64,000 bases of DNA from assembly GCF_030272615.1 (NCBI RefSeq), contig NC_081415.1:366823167-366887166 (forward strand). The letters run 5' to 3'. A program made the translations under genes and the position numbers. The stretch comes from Cryptomeria japonica. Taxonomy: Eukaryota > Streptophyta > Pinopsida > Cupressales > Cupressaceae. This document shows positions 21,008 to 31,474 of the stretch, one piece after another. A model generated the notes under the pieces. The model did no database searches, was not told where the DNA came from, and saw only the letters and a list, made by a program, of their open reading frames with translations. Each line of letters begins with the position of its first letter. Position 1 is the first letter of the stretch.

Positions 21008-22585
21008 TGGTGGGGAGGGGTTCTCAAAGAGAGTTTCACCTTGCTCAATAGGTAGTTGGATGATATCTTAGTGGGCTCCTTTCACTCTTTACTGGTCATT
21101 TAACAAACCAAAACACTCAAACTCTCTAGGAGTGCTCCCTATCAAGTTGTGCTTAGTAGTTGCTTCAATCATGGTTGAGATTCACAAGGGTAAATCCAAC
21201 CTTTAAGTTATACAATCCTCTAACATATACTTGCAAGGGTTGTAGTAGGTGTATTAAAGGTGTTTCCATGCCATTCAACTAGTTTTTCAATTGGCTTTCC
21301 ATCATTTATTCATCGCTCTCTCTCTTTCTCCTATTTTCTAGGCCTAGTAGCCCTAGAGCCCCAATTAGCCCTACCTTACCGGTTTTTGAGGAATTGTTCA
21401 AAAATCACTCAATGAAACTTCCAACCCCTTTTTTGATCTGAGTACCCTTTTGGATGAACTTTTGAATCCATCAGGTGAGATAGTCAAGTCTGTCCGTACT
21501 GGTACGGAACCCAAAAATGGCATTTATAGAGGGTTTTGGGACTTAGTGGTCTTCCCCAATGGGTTTATTGTCTTCTCTACTCTGTCACACCTCCAAACTT
21601 TCACATAAGCTCTGACACACATTACTTTGTCATGCCAAACACTTGGCATCTTCACAACTGGTCATCCCTGCAAGCATATGCAACATTTCAATCATTTTCC
21701 TAACCGGGATATGACTGAGCTCGCCTAGGAAATGATAGAAAATTGCCTTTCAACAAATTCCAAGCCAATACAAAACTTATTTACACTGTACAAGGGTTCC
21801 ATGGCTCGATTCTCAAGGGTTATTGAGCAAAACTCAAGGGATTTCAAGCTGGAATCATAATTGGGCTCTTAAACCCTTGCTCAGGCCAAGAGCAATGCAA
21901 ATTCAATAACACACTTCAACTCTGCACTAAAAATAATCACAAACACCTTTTGAGCACTAAAATATCATACACAAAACAATCATGAAAAAACAATAGTAGG
22001 ATCAATCCATTATGTATGGATTGCTGCTAAAAAATTTAGAAAATGCAAGGTAAAATCTGGAAAATGTCTTCACAATCTATTCAAACTTGCTCAAGGTTTT
22101 TGCCAACCCGTTTACATTCACTCTCAGATAATTTTATATGTCATATGGATCCTAACCAACTCTTCATCGGTTTCCTAACCACCGATGGGCTCAAAATATG
22201 CAAAAGTTGCTCAAAAGTTGCAAAATGTTGTCAAGCAACAATGACAACTTTTGCTAAAATGTGCACTTTTTACATTTTATGCATTGCCACTCATCCTAAA
22301 CCTCCTAGGATGACTAAATAACATTAAAATGACATTCCTAAATTCCTAATGAGGCTTTCCAAGATATTTTACATTAAAATGCAAATTTATGCCATTTTTA
22401 GGCTTATATGGGCTCATAGGCCAAATTTGAGCAAACAAATAACCTAGTTGAAAATCATCCTTCAAATGCATATCCAACACACATTTGGACCTCTAAGTAG
22501 TCCATTATTCACAAACCTAATCCAAAATAAGGACTATCACACCAAAATCTAGAAAATGCACTAAAAACTAGGTGCTCCTGCACCA
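21008..22585 (-). repeat. 3' LTR of the chromovirus
   Basis: 1578 bases, TGGTGGGG to GCACCA on the plus strand. Its outer edge reads TGGTGG where the partner reads TGATGG. It matches 27278-28840 throughout. Confidence 0.93.
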
Positions 22586-24149
22586 TACTCCCCCAATAAG
22601 AAAGAAGTCGAGTGACTCCTTTAGGCAACAAAGAAAGGGGAATTACAAGCTTAGAAAAGTCTGCTTTAGGTACCCAAGTAGCCTTAGATGCTGGAAGGTG
22701 CTTCCATTTTATCAAATGCTCCATGTAGGCAGTGTGTCTTGTCTTCTTGAAAACTCTATATTCTAACACTTTCTCGGCTTGTGGCATGGTTGCAGGTGGT
22801 AAGGGCTGGTCTGAAAGTGCTTGAGAGACCTCTGAGACTCTACTACAATCCTCTGGAAGTGTTCTCTTATACTGCACCAAATCTACAACATTGAATATGG
22901 GAGATAAAGACATATCTCCCGGTAGGTCTAGTTTGTAAGCATTGTTTCCATATTTTTCCAAGACCTTACAAGGGCCAATCCTCCTCATCTAAAGTTTACT
23001 AGGGACACCCTTTTAAAGTCTGTCTTTGTTCAAATGGACCATGACCAAGTCCCCAACAGCAAATTGTATATCCTTTCTTTTCTCATCTACTTTTTCTTTG
23101 ATCTTTTGAGAGGTTTCTAGTAAGGTTGTCCTGACCTACTCATGAATCTCTTGCATGGATTGAGCCATGTCCATAACATGTACACTCTTTTGTCCCATAT
23201 TTCCAACATCTCTAAGCTCCAAAACACCTCTGGGATGAAGGCCATACACAATCTCAAAAGAGCTCTTACCGGTTGATCTATTCACATTGTCATTATAGGC
23301 AAACTCAGTTTGATGGATGATCTAATCCCAAGCTTGTCCATACTCTTTTGTCAAACATCTAAGAAGGTTACCAAGTGTTCTATTGACCACCTCTGTTTGG
23401 CCATTCGTTTGGGGATGATAGGCTAAACTAAAAGCCAAGTTAGTACCCATTCTCTGCCATAAAGTCTTTCAAAAATGACCAATAAACTTTGTATCTCTAT
23501 CTAATACTATGTTGATAGTTAAGCCATGAATCCTAATGAATTCCTTGAAAAATAAATGATCAATATGACTAGCATCATGAGTCACCTTACATGGAATAAA
23601 ATGGGCCATCTTGCTAAATCTATCAACCACAATATAGATACTATCAAAACCTGATTTGATCTTAGGCAAACCAACAACAAAATCCATACTTACACACTCC
23701 CATGGCCGGTTTGGGATAGGTAAAGGATATCAAAGACTAGAATTAGAAGAGGTACCCTTATCTCTTTGGCAAACCACACATTTCTCCACATATTTCCTGA
23801 TATTCCTTTGCATCTTAGGCCAATAGTAGAATCTTTGGACAAGTTCCAAAGTCTTATTCAATCCAAAATGTCCACTTAGGAAACCATTATGCTTCTCTTG
23901 CATCAAATTTTCTCTCATAGAGCCTTTAGGTACACCAAGTTGTCCTCCTCTAAACAAAAGACCATCTTGTAAGGTGAAATCTGCATATTCACTACGAAAA
24001 TAGTTTCTAAACTCTTGAAAAACCGTGTAGGCAGCAACAAAGTCTTCATCATCTTTATATAACCCCTTGAAACTATCCACTCCCATTCTCTTGAGCTGCA
24101 CTTCTTGCACTATTAGCAACCTTCTACTTAATGCATCAGCAACTTTATT
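22509..24149 (-). pseudogene. Chromovirus integrase with C-terminal chromodomain (broken)
   Basis: Integrase: zinc-binding block with HNGFLSGHFGLNKT and CVVCQRDKG (HHCC), then the catalytic core with [10 protein letters not shown] (Asp), [10 protein letters not shown] (Asp) and TNGQTEVVNR (Glu), and the C-terminal block RRIGPCKVLEKYGNNAYKL. The chromodomain follows at about 22630-22745: EKVLEYRVFKKTRH, LIKWKHLPASKATWVPKADF. In chromoviruses this domain steers integration, often toward particular chromatin. Stops at 23730, 23469, about 23325, 23140 and 22990 break the frame. The last frame does not stop before the polypurine tract but reads about 77 bases into the LTR, stopping at 22509. It matches chromovirus pol in length and order. 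Confidence 0.92.
22586..22600 (-). other. Polypurine tract of the chromovirus
   Basis: The minus strand reads TTATTGGGGGAGTA directly before LTR start TGGTGC. The chromodomain frame runs through it into the LTR. Confidence 0.75.
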
Positions 24150-26056
24150 ACACTGACCCTTCTTGTGTTTAATGGTAAAGGTATATGACTACAAATACTC
24201 TACCCATTTAAAATGCCTATGATTCAACTTTCCTTGTGAATTGAGAAAGCTAAGAGCTTGATTATCAGTATAAACCACAAATTATTTAGGTAGCAAATAA
24301 TGCCTCCACTTCCTAAGAGATTTAACAAGTGCATACAGCTCCAAATAATAAGAGGAATACCTTTTCTTGGCATCATTGAGCTTCTCACTGAAAAATGCAA
24401 CCGGTCTATTGTCTTGACTTAAGATTGCTCCAACTGCTATGTTGCTTTCATCACATTTAATGGTGAAAAGCTTGTCAAAGCTTGGAAGAACTAGTACCGG
24501 TTGAGTAGCCACCTTTGTCTTCAAGAGATAAAATCATCTTTGTGCTTCTTTTGTCCATTGAAACTTGGTCTTCACACCTCCTTTGATTGTGTCAAGCATG
24601 GGGGCACATATCTCACTGAATCCCCTGATGAACTTCCTATAGAATTGTTCCAAGACATGAAAACTCCTTAATTCATTTGTTGTCTTAGGTGTAGGCCAAC
24701 TGATTATGGCTTCCACTTTAGAGGTATCCATCTTCAAATCACCTCTTGAGATTACAAACCCAAGATATATCAACTCATGTTTCATAAACTCACATTTCTC
24801 CAAATTGATGGTTAGTTGCTCATCACATAGTTTCCTCAATACATTCTCTATATGCTTAAGATGTTCATCATTAAATTTGTTAAAAATCAAGATGTCATCT
24901 AAATAAACAACAACAAATTTACCAATATAGTCTTTGAGTACTTCATTTGTGAGTCTCATGAATGTGCTAGGAGCATTTGTGAGTCCAAATGGCATAACAA
25001 GCCATTCATAAATTCCTTTTGTGGTCTTCAATGCTATCTTCCATTCATCTCCCTCCTTGATTCTAATTTGGTGGTAACCACTCTTGAGTCTATCTTGGTG
25101 AAGTATTCAGCACCTCCTAAACAATCCATCAAATCTTCAATCCTTGGAATGGGAAATCTATACCTGATTGTAATCTGGTTTATGGCTCTAGAATCAATGC
25201 AAAGTCTCCAAGTACCTCCCTTCTTTGGGACCAAAATAGTGGGTACTGCACATGGACTAATTCTCTTCCTTATCAGTCGATTGTCTAAGAGTTCTTGTAT
25301 TTGCTTAGCTACCTCCTTGTTCTGCTCCGGTGTCATTTTATAGGCTGCCTTATTAGGTAATGAGGCTCTGGGTATGAAGTCAATTTGGTGACTTATGGCA
25401 CATTGAGGAGGCAAGGTTGTTGGTGTTCCATCACTGATAATGTCCTTAAACTGATTTAGGATCTATTGCACTTCATTGGGAATGCATACTTTCTTCTCCT
25501 TGCTTTCTTCCTTTGGTTTTACTACAATTGCAAACCCCACTCCTTCTCCTTCCTTGAGTGTGTTAATGAACTCCTTCTCACCAACTAGTAGCACATTAGG
25601 ACCCTTTGATCTGCCCTCTTCTTGGTCTCCTATGGACTAAATTTTATAGGTGATTCCATCCTTTTGAAAAGTATTGGCATTCTTCTCCCCATGGTGTATT
25701 GCTTGTATGTCAAACTACCAAGGCCTACCTAAGAGTAGGTGGCAAGCATCCATTGGCAAGATGTCACACAAGATTATGTCCTTGTAGCCTCCTATAGTGA
25801 ACTCCACCCATGTTTGTTCATTCATAAGAACATGTTTCCCCTTGTTGAGCCAAGTAACCCTATAAGGATCACTATGTGGTATTCTTTGTAGGTTGAGCTT
25901 ACTCACTGCTTCCTCTGACACTATGTTATCTGTGGACCCTGAATCCACCACCACTCTACATACTTTTCCCATAATCTTGCATTTTATCCTAAACAAGGAT
26001 CTCCTTTGGCTAGGTTCCTCCTTAACCGGTTCTTTAATCAAGACTCTTCTTATCAT
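24150..26056 (-). pseudogene. Chromovirus protease, reverse transcriptase and RNase H (broken)
   Basis: Protease with VVVDSGSTDNIV (active Asp) and LLLGRPW; RT beginning near IDFIPRASLPNKAAY, with [28 protein letters not shown] and the catalytic [10 protein letters not shown]; RNase H with FTIKCDESNIAVGAIL, FFSEKLNDAKKRYSSY and the end of the domain VADALSR near 24120. The parent enzyme copies the genomic RNA and removes it. There is a one-base deletion in the RT near 25090 (text goes from KID into a wrong frame and returns near 25031) and stops at 25715, 25635, 25465, 24531 and 24282. Everything else is collinear with intact Ty3 elements. Confidence 0.93.
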
Positions 26057-26095
26057 GATATTTTTCCAACCTCTAGATCTAAACTCACTTCTAAT

Positions 26096-27234
26096 GCCTT
26101 CATGTTTTCTGCATCTTCTTGAACATATTTTACTCTCCTCTCACCTCCTTGGGATTAAGAAGACTTCTCAGGACATCTGTAGGTTGGGTGTCCAAGTTGA
26201 TGGCAATTGTAGCACTTCATTGTGGTGAAATAGGACCCTATTCCTGATCCATTAGACCTTCCTCTACTAGAGTTTCTAGATCCCCTTCCTCTATAGCTAC
26301 TCTTGCTATTGGAATCCCCACTTTTCTCTACCAACTTGGATTCCCCTTAGGATCTTTGGTCTACACTTTTTCCATCGTAGCTACCTCTATGACCTCTGCC
26401 CTCTCTTCCCCTACCTCTACCTCTGTTGCTTTGCTCTTGTTTCTTTTTGCTCTTCTCTTCCACCTTGAGTGCCAATTGATAGCACTTATGAACAGTACTA
26501 GGACATAACAAACTCAACTCTTCTTGAATATTCCATATCAAGCCATTCAAATACCTGGCTACCTTGATGCTTTCATCTTCCACCACCTTGGATCACAAAC
26601 ACAACTTCTAAAATTCCTCAGTGTAGCTGCTCACATCTAGTTCTCTTTGTCTCAAGTTTTGTCTCCTCTTGTGCAATTGGATTTCATAGTCTTCAGGGAT
26701 ATATGCTTCTTTCACCTTGGCTAGCATTCCTTTCCAAGTGGCTATTGGGTTCTTACCCTCCTTTTGCCTCTCCTCTTGGATTAACTTCCACCAAGTCAGG
26801 GTTGCTCCTCTCAATCTAGATTTGGCTACCTTCACCTTTTGTGCCTCACTAATCCCATCACATTCAAAGTGATTCTCCAATCCTTTAATCCATTCCATGA
26901 CTACTTCTAGTTCCATTTTTCCACAAAAAAGTGGCACTCCTTCTAAGGATTTGCCTCCTAAGGATTTGATGGCTCTAAGGAAAGGTTCTTTAGGTAGAAT
27001 AGGATCAGGTTCAGGTGTGCTATCCTCTTCTACTACGTCTTTACCCTTCCCTTCATTGAACTTGATTATCACTTTCTCAGTTTTGTCTTCAACTGCGTCT
27101 AGTTTGCTCTCCAATTGTTGTAATCTTACCCTGAGGAGTATATTCTCTTCCTCTTGATCTTCTACCTTCTTGGCTAAGTCTGCATTGGTCACCATCCTTA
27201 GTCTATTTTCTCCTACTGACTCATTCTCTGACAT
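26096..27234 (-). pseudogene. Chromovirus gag (broken)
   Basis: The start chosen is the ATG at 27234 (MSENESVGENRLRM), 27 bases inside the primer site. A leucine-rich coiled-coil (KKVEDQEEENILLRVRLQQL) precedes the capsid block (VPLFCGKMELEVVMEWIKGL, LRGATLTWWKLIQEE, IPEDYEIQLHKRRQNLRQ), an Arg/Gly-rich stretch (NRGRGRGREGRGHRG) and a zinc knuckle CYNCHQLGHPTYRC at about 26172-26213. Stops at 26608, 26590, 26347 and 26158 break it. The domain order is that of Ty3 gag with one CCHC knuckle. Confidence 0.9.
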
Positions 27235-27260
27235 GAATTGGCTTCTTCCCAACTCTTAGG

Positions 27261-27274
27261 TTGCTCTGATACCA
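27261..27274 (-). other. Primer-binding site of the chromovirus
   Basis: The minus strand reads TGGTATCAGAGCAA, complementary to the 3' end of initiator tRNA-Met, three bases inside the 5' LTR. Confidence 0.92.
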
Positions 27275-27277
27275 CTT

Positions 27278-28840
27278 TGATGGGGAGGGGTTCTCAAAGA
27301 GAGTTTCACCTTGCTCAATAGGTAGTTGGATGATATCTTAGTGGGCTCCTTCCATTCTTCACTGGTCATTTAACAAACCAAAACACTCAAACTCTCTAGG
27401 AGTGCTCCCTATCAAGTTGTACTCAATAGTTTCTTCAAGCATGGTTGAGATTCATAAGGGTACATCCAACCTTTAAGTTATGAAATCCTCTAACATATAC
27501 TTTCAGGGGTTGTAGTAGGTGTATTAAAGGTATTTTCATGTCATTCAACTGGTTTTTCAATTGGCTTTCCATCATTTCTTCATCGCTCTCTCTTTCTCCT
27601 ATTTAAAAGGCCTAGTAGCCCTAGAGCCCCAATTAGCCCTACCTTACCGATTTTTGAGGAACTGTTCAAAAATAACTCAAAGAACTTTCCAACCTCTTTT
27701 TTCATCTGAGTACCCTTTTGGATGAAATTTTGAATCCATCAGGTGAGACAGTCAGGTCTGTTTGTACTAGTACGGAACCCAAAAATGGCATTTATAAAGG
27801 GTTTTGGGACTTAGTGGTCTTCCCTAATGGGTTTATTGTCTTCTCTGCTCTGTCACACCTCCAACCTTTCACATAGGCTCTTCCACACATTAATTTGTCA
27901 TTCCAAACACTTGGCATCTTCACAACTGGTCATCCCTGCAAGCATATGAAACATTTCAATCATTTTCCTAACTGGGCTATGACTGAGCTCACCTAGGAAA
28001 TGATGGCAAATTTCCTTTCAATAACTTCTAGGCCAATACAAAACTTATTTACACTATACAAGGGTTCCATGTCTCGAGTCCCAAGGGTTATTGAGCAAAA
28101 CTTAAGGGATTTCAAGATGGAACCATAATTGGGCTCTTAAACCCTTGCTCAGGCCAAGAGCAATGCAAATTCAATAACACACTTCAATTCTGCACTAAAA
28201 ACAATCATAAAAACCTTTTGAGCACTACAATATCATACACAAAACAATCATGAAATAACATTAGTAGGATCAATCCATTATGTATGGACTGTTGCTCAAA
28301 AATTTAGAAAATGCAAGGTAAAATCTAGAAAATGTCTTCACAATCTATTCAAACTTGCTCAAGGCTTTTGCGAACCCATTTACATTCACTCTTAGAGAAT
28401 TTCATATTCCATATGGATCCTAACGAACTCTTCATCAGTTTCCTAACCACCGATGTGCTCAAAAGATCCAAAAGTTGCTCAAAATTTGCAAAATGTTGTC
28501 GAGCAACAATGACAACTTTTGCTAAAATGTGCATTTTTACATTTTATGCATTGCCACTCATCTTAAACCTCCTAGGATGACTACATAACATTAAAATGAC
28601 ATGCCTAAATTCCTAATGAGGCTTTCCAAGACATTTTACATCAAAATGCAAATTTATGTCATTTTTAGGCTTACAAGGGCTCGTAGGCCAAATTTGAGCA
28701 AACAATAACCTAGTTGACAATCATCCTTCAAATGCATATGTGGACCTCTGACTAGTCCATTATTCACCAACATAATCCAAAATAAGGACTATCACACCAA
28801 AATCTATAAAATGCACTAAAAACTAGGTGCTCCTGCACCA
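27278..28840 (-). repeat. 5' LTR of the chromovirus
   Basis: 1563 bases, TGATGGGG to GCACCA on the plus strand, adjacent to the primer site on its left and to the interrupted ORF on its right. Confidence 0.93.
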
Positions 28841-29520
28841 AGTACCACTCTAAGGATAAAGATCGCATATCCATGGATACAAGTGTGTTGGAGAAAATTA
28901 TGCTTTCCTTCAAGAAAGATATTATTAATTCACCCTCTGATAATTTGAGCATGCTTAAATCAGTGGATTCTCATTTTGTATCTTTACATAAAGCTACTGA
29001 AGGAAAGGTTCATAAACAATTCAATGTTATGTGGTTAAGGATGGTTTTGAAAATGTTTGAACGTGATAGGGTTAGTTTGACTGTCAGTTTGTGGTCATTT
29101 ATAAGTCATGTCTTCTTTTGCTTAAGTTCACAATTTAGATTGATAAAAAGATCAAGGAATGCGAAGGGCAATGAGCCGGTATATCTCAATCCTTTGCCCC
29201 CCAATCAATTTTTGATAGCAATATTGAAGCTCAGGTAATGGATCTACTTGACAAAATCAAGAGCCTTAATCAAGAAAAAGATGAAGCAATTGGTAGAGTG
29301 GGAGAACTTAGGAATATAATAACTCCCCGATTGGACACTTTTCTCAGTAGTCAGTAGGATGCTATGAATGCTCTAAATAAGATTGTTCCATCAAATCTTA
29401 GAGGAGTTGAGATGCATTCCTATCTCTTTAGTGCTCTTATCAATATTTTGGAGAACCTTAAGAAAGGTTGGGATGATCACCTGCAATCCCTGAAGACCAT
29501 TTTTGTAGACATTTTTTAAA
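28841..29520 (+). pseudogene. Copia-linked unknown ORF, second part
   Basis: Continues the frame of 20860-21007: KDKDRISMDTSVLEKIMLSF, LSMLKSVDSHFVSLHKATEG, then after a frame change a coiled-coil-like stretch (VMDLLDKIKSLNQEKDEAIG), PRLDTFLSSQ with a stop, and DAMNALNKIVPSNLRG. A TAG lies at the chromovirus junction. I recognise no family; the helical, K/E-rich character and location before a polypurine tract recall the extra 3' ORFs of some Copia (Sirevirus-type) elements, which is a guess by position. 29521-29633 is untranslated, with a purine-rich AAAGGTGGAGAGAGAGGAAAG tract near 29591 that may be a second polypurine tract. Confidence 0.5.
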
Positions 29521-29648
29521 TTTGTGTAAGTTATTGAGTATATCCTTGTACATAAATTTTGGCAAATACCTACATTTTCCATTGATGTCAAAGGTGGAGA
29601 GAGAGGAAAGAAAAATAATGTATATTCTTAGGTGGGGCTTGTTGAGTT

Positions 29649-30003
29649 GTTTTGGATTAACGCAAAAATAGGTTTTGAAGGGGCCCCCAAATCCTTTACA
29701 AAATGATTCTAAGAGGAATAGAATCAAATAAAAACATCCAAAACAAAATGGGCTGTAAGGATAAGCATAAGAAATAGTAGCCAAAGAGACAACAAAATCC
29801 CAGCCAGGCACCAAAAGACAGCAAAGAGACCAAACCCAGACTCGGACAAATCTAGCAACCAGAAAATAAAAAATGACCCAGTTACATAAGGCTTTTGAGG
29901 GTCTCAGTGACCTCAGCCTCAAGGGAATTCATGGTATCAGTAGCAGTCTTTGTAGCTTTGTAATCCATATTCTGAATATCCACCTTTTTCTTCATGTTCC
30001 CAC
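29649..30003 (-). mobile_element. Retroposon B: same family as retroposon A, 15-bp target duplication
   Basis: This 355-base minus-strand insert is flanked by GGGGCTTGTTGAGTT at 29634-29648 and 30004-30018. It opens inside an ORF, CGTGGGAACATGAAG... (RGNMKKKVDIQNMDYKATK), ends VTETLKSLM and TAA, then has a T-rich 3' untranslated part ending CCTTCAAAACCTATTTTTGCG. Order, ORF length from the basic RG block to the stop (about 40 codons) and the 3' end all parallel retroposon A (RGKRKEKK...VEELLKKITM; CCTTAAAACCTGTTTTTC). The two differ in where the 5' end is cut. No poly(A) tail is visible. The function of the ORF is unknown. Confidence 0.72.
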
Positions 30004-30115
30004 GGGGCTTGTTGAGTTATTACTTGTTACATTTTTGCAGTTTTGAAGTTTTGCAATGTATGTCAGTTTTGAAGTTTTACAGTGTCATTTTTCATCAAGT
30101 GTTGCCATCAATACC

Positions 30116-30126
30116 AAAGGGGGAAA
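30116..30126 (+). other. Polypurine tract of the plus-strand Copia element
   Basis: AAAGGGGGAAA within CCATCAATACCAAAGGGGG, the same context as at 8670-8690 on the other strand. Just upstream (30040-30090) the phrase CAGTTTTGAAGTTTTRCARTGT occurs twice. Confidence 0.8.
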
Positions 30127-30127
30127 T

Positions 30128-31293
30128 TCTTGGCAAGAGACATTGTGCTGGTATAGGTTAGTGCATGAGGAATGTTTTGGGGTTGTCATTGATGGCAACT
30201 CAGATCAAAAATTATATTCGGTATATGTTGAATTGTTCTATCGGAAGTTTGATATTCATTTTTCTTAAGTCTAGAAGGTGGAATACAGTATGTGGCAGAG
30301 TATGAGTACATTGAGCATAACTCAATTTTGGTTGCATAGTTTTTCTTGCGGTGGAAGAGTTAGGTGATTGGATGTTTGAGATAGCTTATTTTGCAATCCT
30401 AGCCTCCGATATTGATTCTCGTACAAGATAGAAGATCTGGCATCTAGTATTTTAGGAATAACGAGGTTATTTTGGTGTAGCGTGTTATGCTAGCGTGTTA
30501 TGCAGAATCTTTGGGATGATTTCAGCGATTGGTTTTGAGTTTGAGGTGGTTGAGTCAACATGTGTGAAGCCTATCATCGAATTTTTTAGGTCCACATATG
30601 GATTTGCAATCGGATTGAGCTGACTTATTGTTACACGTTTCATGTTGTGTGTTATGCAGTTTTTAGGCCGACATGGAATTGATTTAATCTAGTGGTGCGG
30701 ATGTATAAGACCAATTCATTTGAGAATTTTGGAGTGAGATTGTGAGTGTGCGAAGACTATATGAGCATTTGTGCGCAGTTTCACATGTGTTATCCTTGGA
30801 TTGGTGCTCTAGTATTTGACAGTGCAACATAACAGAGAAGTTTGATGGAACAGTGAAGACAATCACTTTGCGCTTAACCGGAACTGCATTTTGGCATTTG
30901 TAGATGCTACTCATCAATTTAGACATTCTTGTTAACATTGTAATTCATTTGTAGGACAATGAGTCCTCCGGGGTTGTAGCCCTCTTTTGTAATTGAGCAA
31001 TGAGCTCTAGGCAGTGTGTTTGAATGCATGTGCATCCCCCTCTTGTAATATTATTATACTCCTTATCATAGTATTATAATATTGTGGGTCTCAATCCCAT
31101 CGTGGTTTTTCCCTTTCCAGATTTCCACATAAAAATTCTGGTGTTATGGTTTTGTGCTTCTTTGCATTTAGTTTCTACACTTTGCTTTTACTCATTTGCA
31201 TCTGGTGGTTCAAGAATCAGTTTAAGAAAGTTGAAAATTATAGAACACTGATTCACCACCCCCCCCCCCTCTCAGTGTTCATTGATTCCAACA
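30128..31293 (+). repeat. 3' LTR of the plus-strand Copia element
   Basis: It follows the polypurine tract (TCTTGGCAAG; the usual TG has become TC) and ends ...CTGATTCACC, a run of C, CTCTCAGTG and ATTGATTCCAACA at 31293, an ending typical of many plant Copia LTRs. 1166 bases. The 5' part of this element (gag, pol, other LTR) is absent, cut off at the junction near 20860. 31294-31474 carries nothing recognisable. Confidence 0.7.
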
Positions 31294-31474
31294 GAATCAA
31301 ATATCCTCAATCATTTTTTTAATGTTTAGAGTGTGTTATGTATCAAATAACCTTGCAGTATCTGGCAAGTACTCATCCCACAAAGGAAAATTGGAAGGGA
31401 ATTATCAACCTACTAAACTAAACTGATCTCTGAAGAAGAAAGAGGTAGAGGAGGAGCTACAAAATAAGTCTTAG

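Larger units (their letters stand above)
21008..28840 (-). mobile_element. Complete chromodomain Ty3 element (chromovirus), minus strand
   Basis: LTRs at 21008-22585 and 27278-28840, an initiator tRNA-Met primer site, gag, protease, RT, RNase H, integrase and a chromodomain, then a polypurine tract. The flanks share only AGT (left ...GATAGT, right AGTACC...): a duplication AGTAC with two bases lost at the left edge would explain it, and the ORF on both sides keeps frame. By eye about 13 of the first 219 LTR bases differ. Confidence 0.95.

Noticed and set aside
29458-29922. 154-codon hydrophobic frame that could look like a membrane protein
   Set aside because: It spans the border of retroposon B and comes from T-rich untranslated sequence; no start or family resemblance supports it.
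31256-31272. Poly-C run as a possible assembly or sequencing artefact
   Set aside because: A C-rich block before CTCTCAG is a regular feature of such Copia LTR ends, as at 6825 and 13245 on the other strand.
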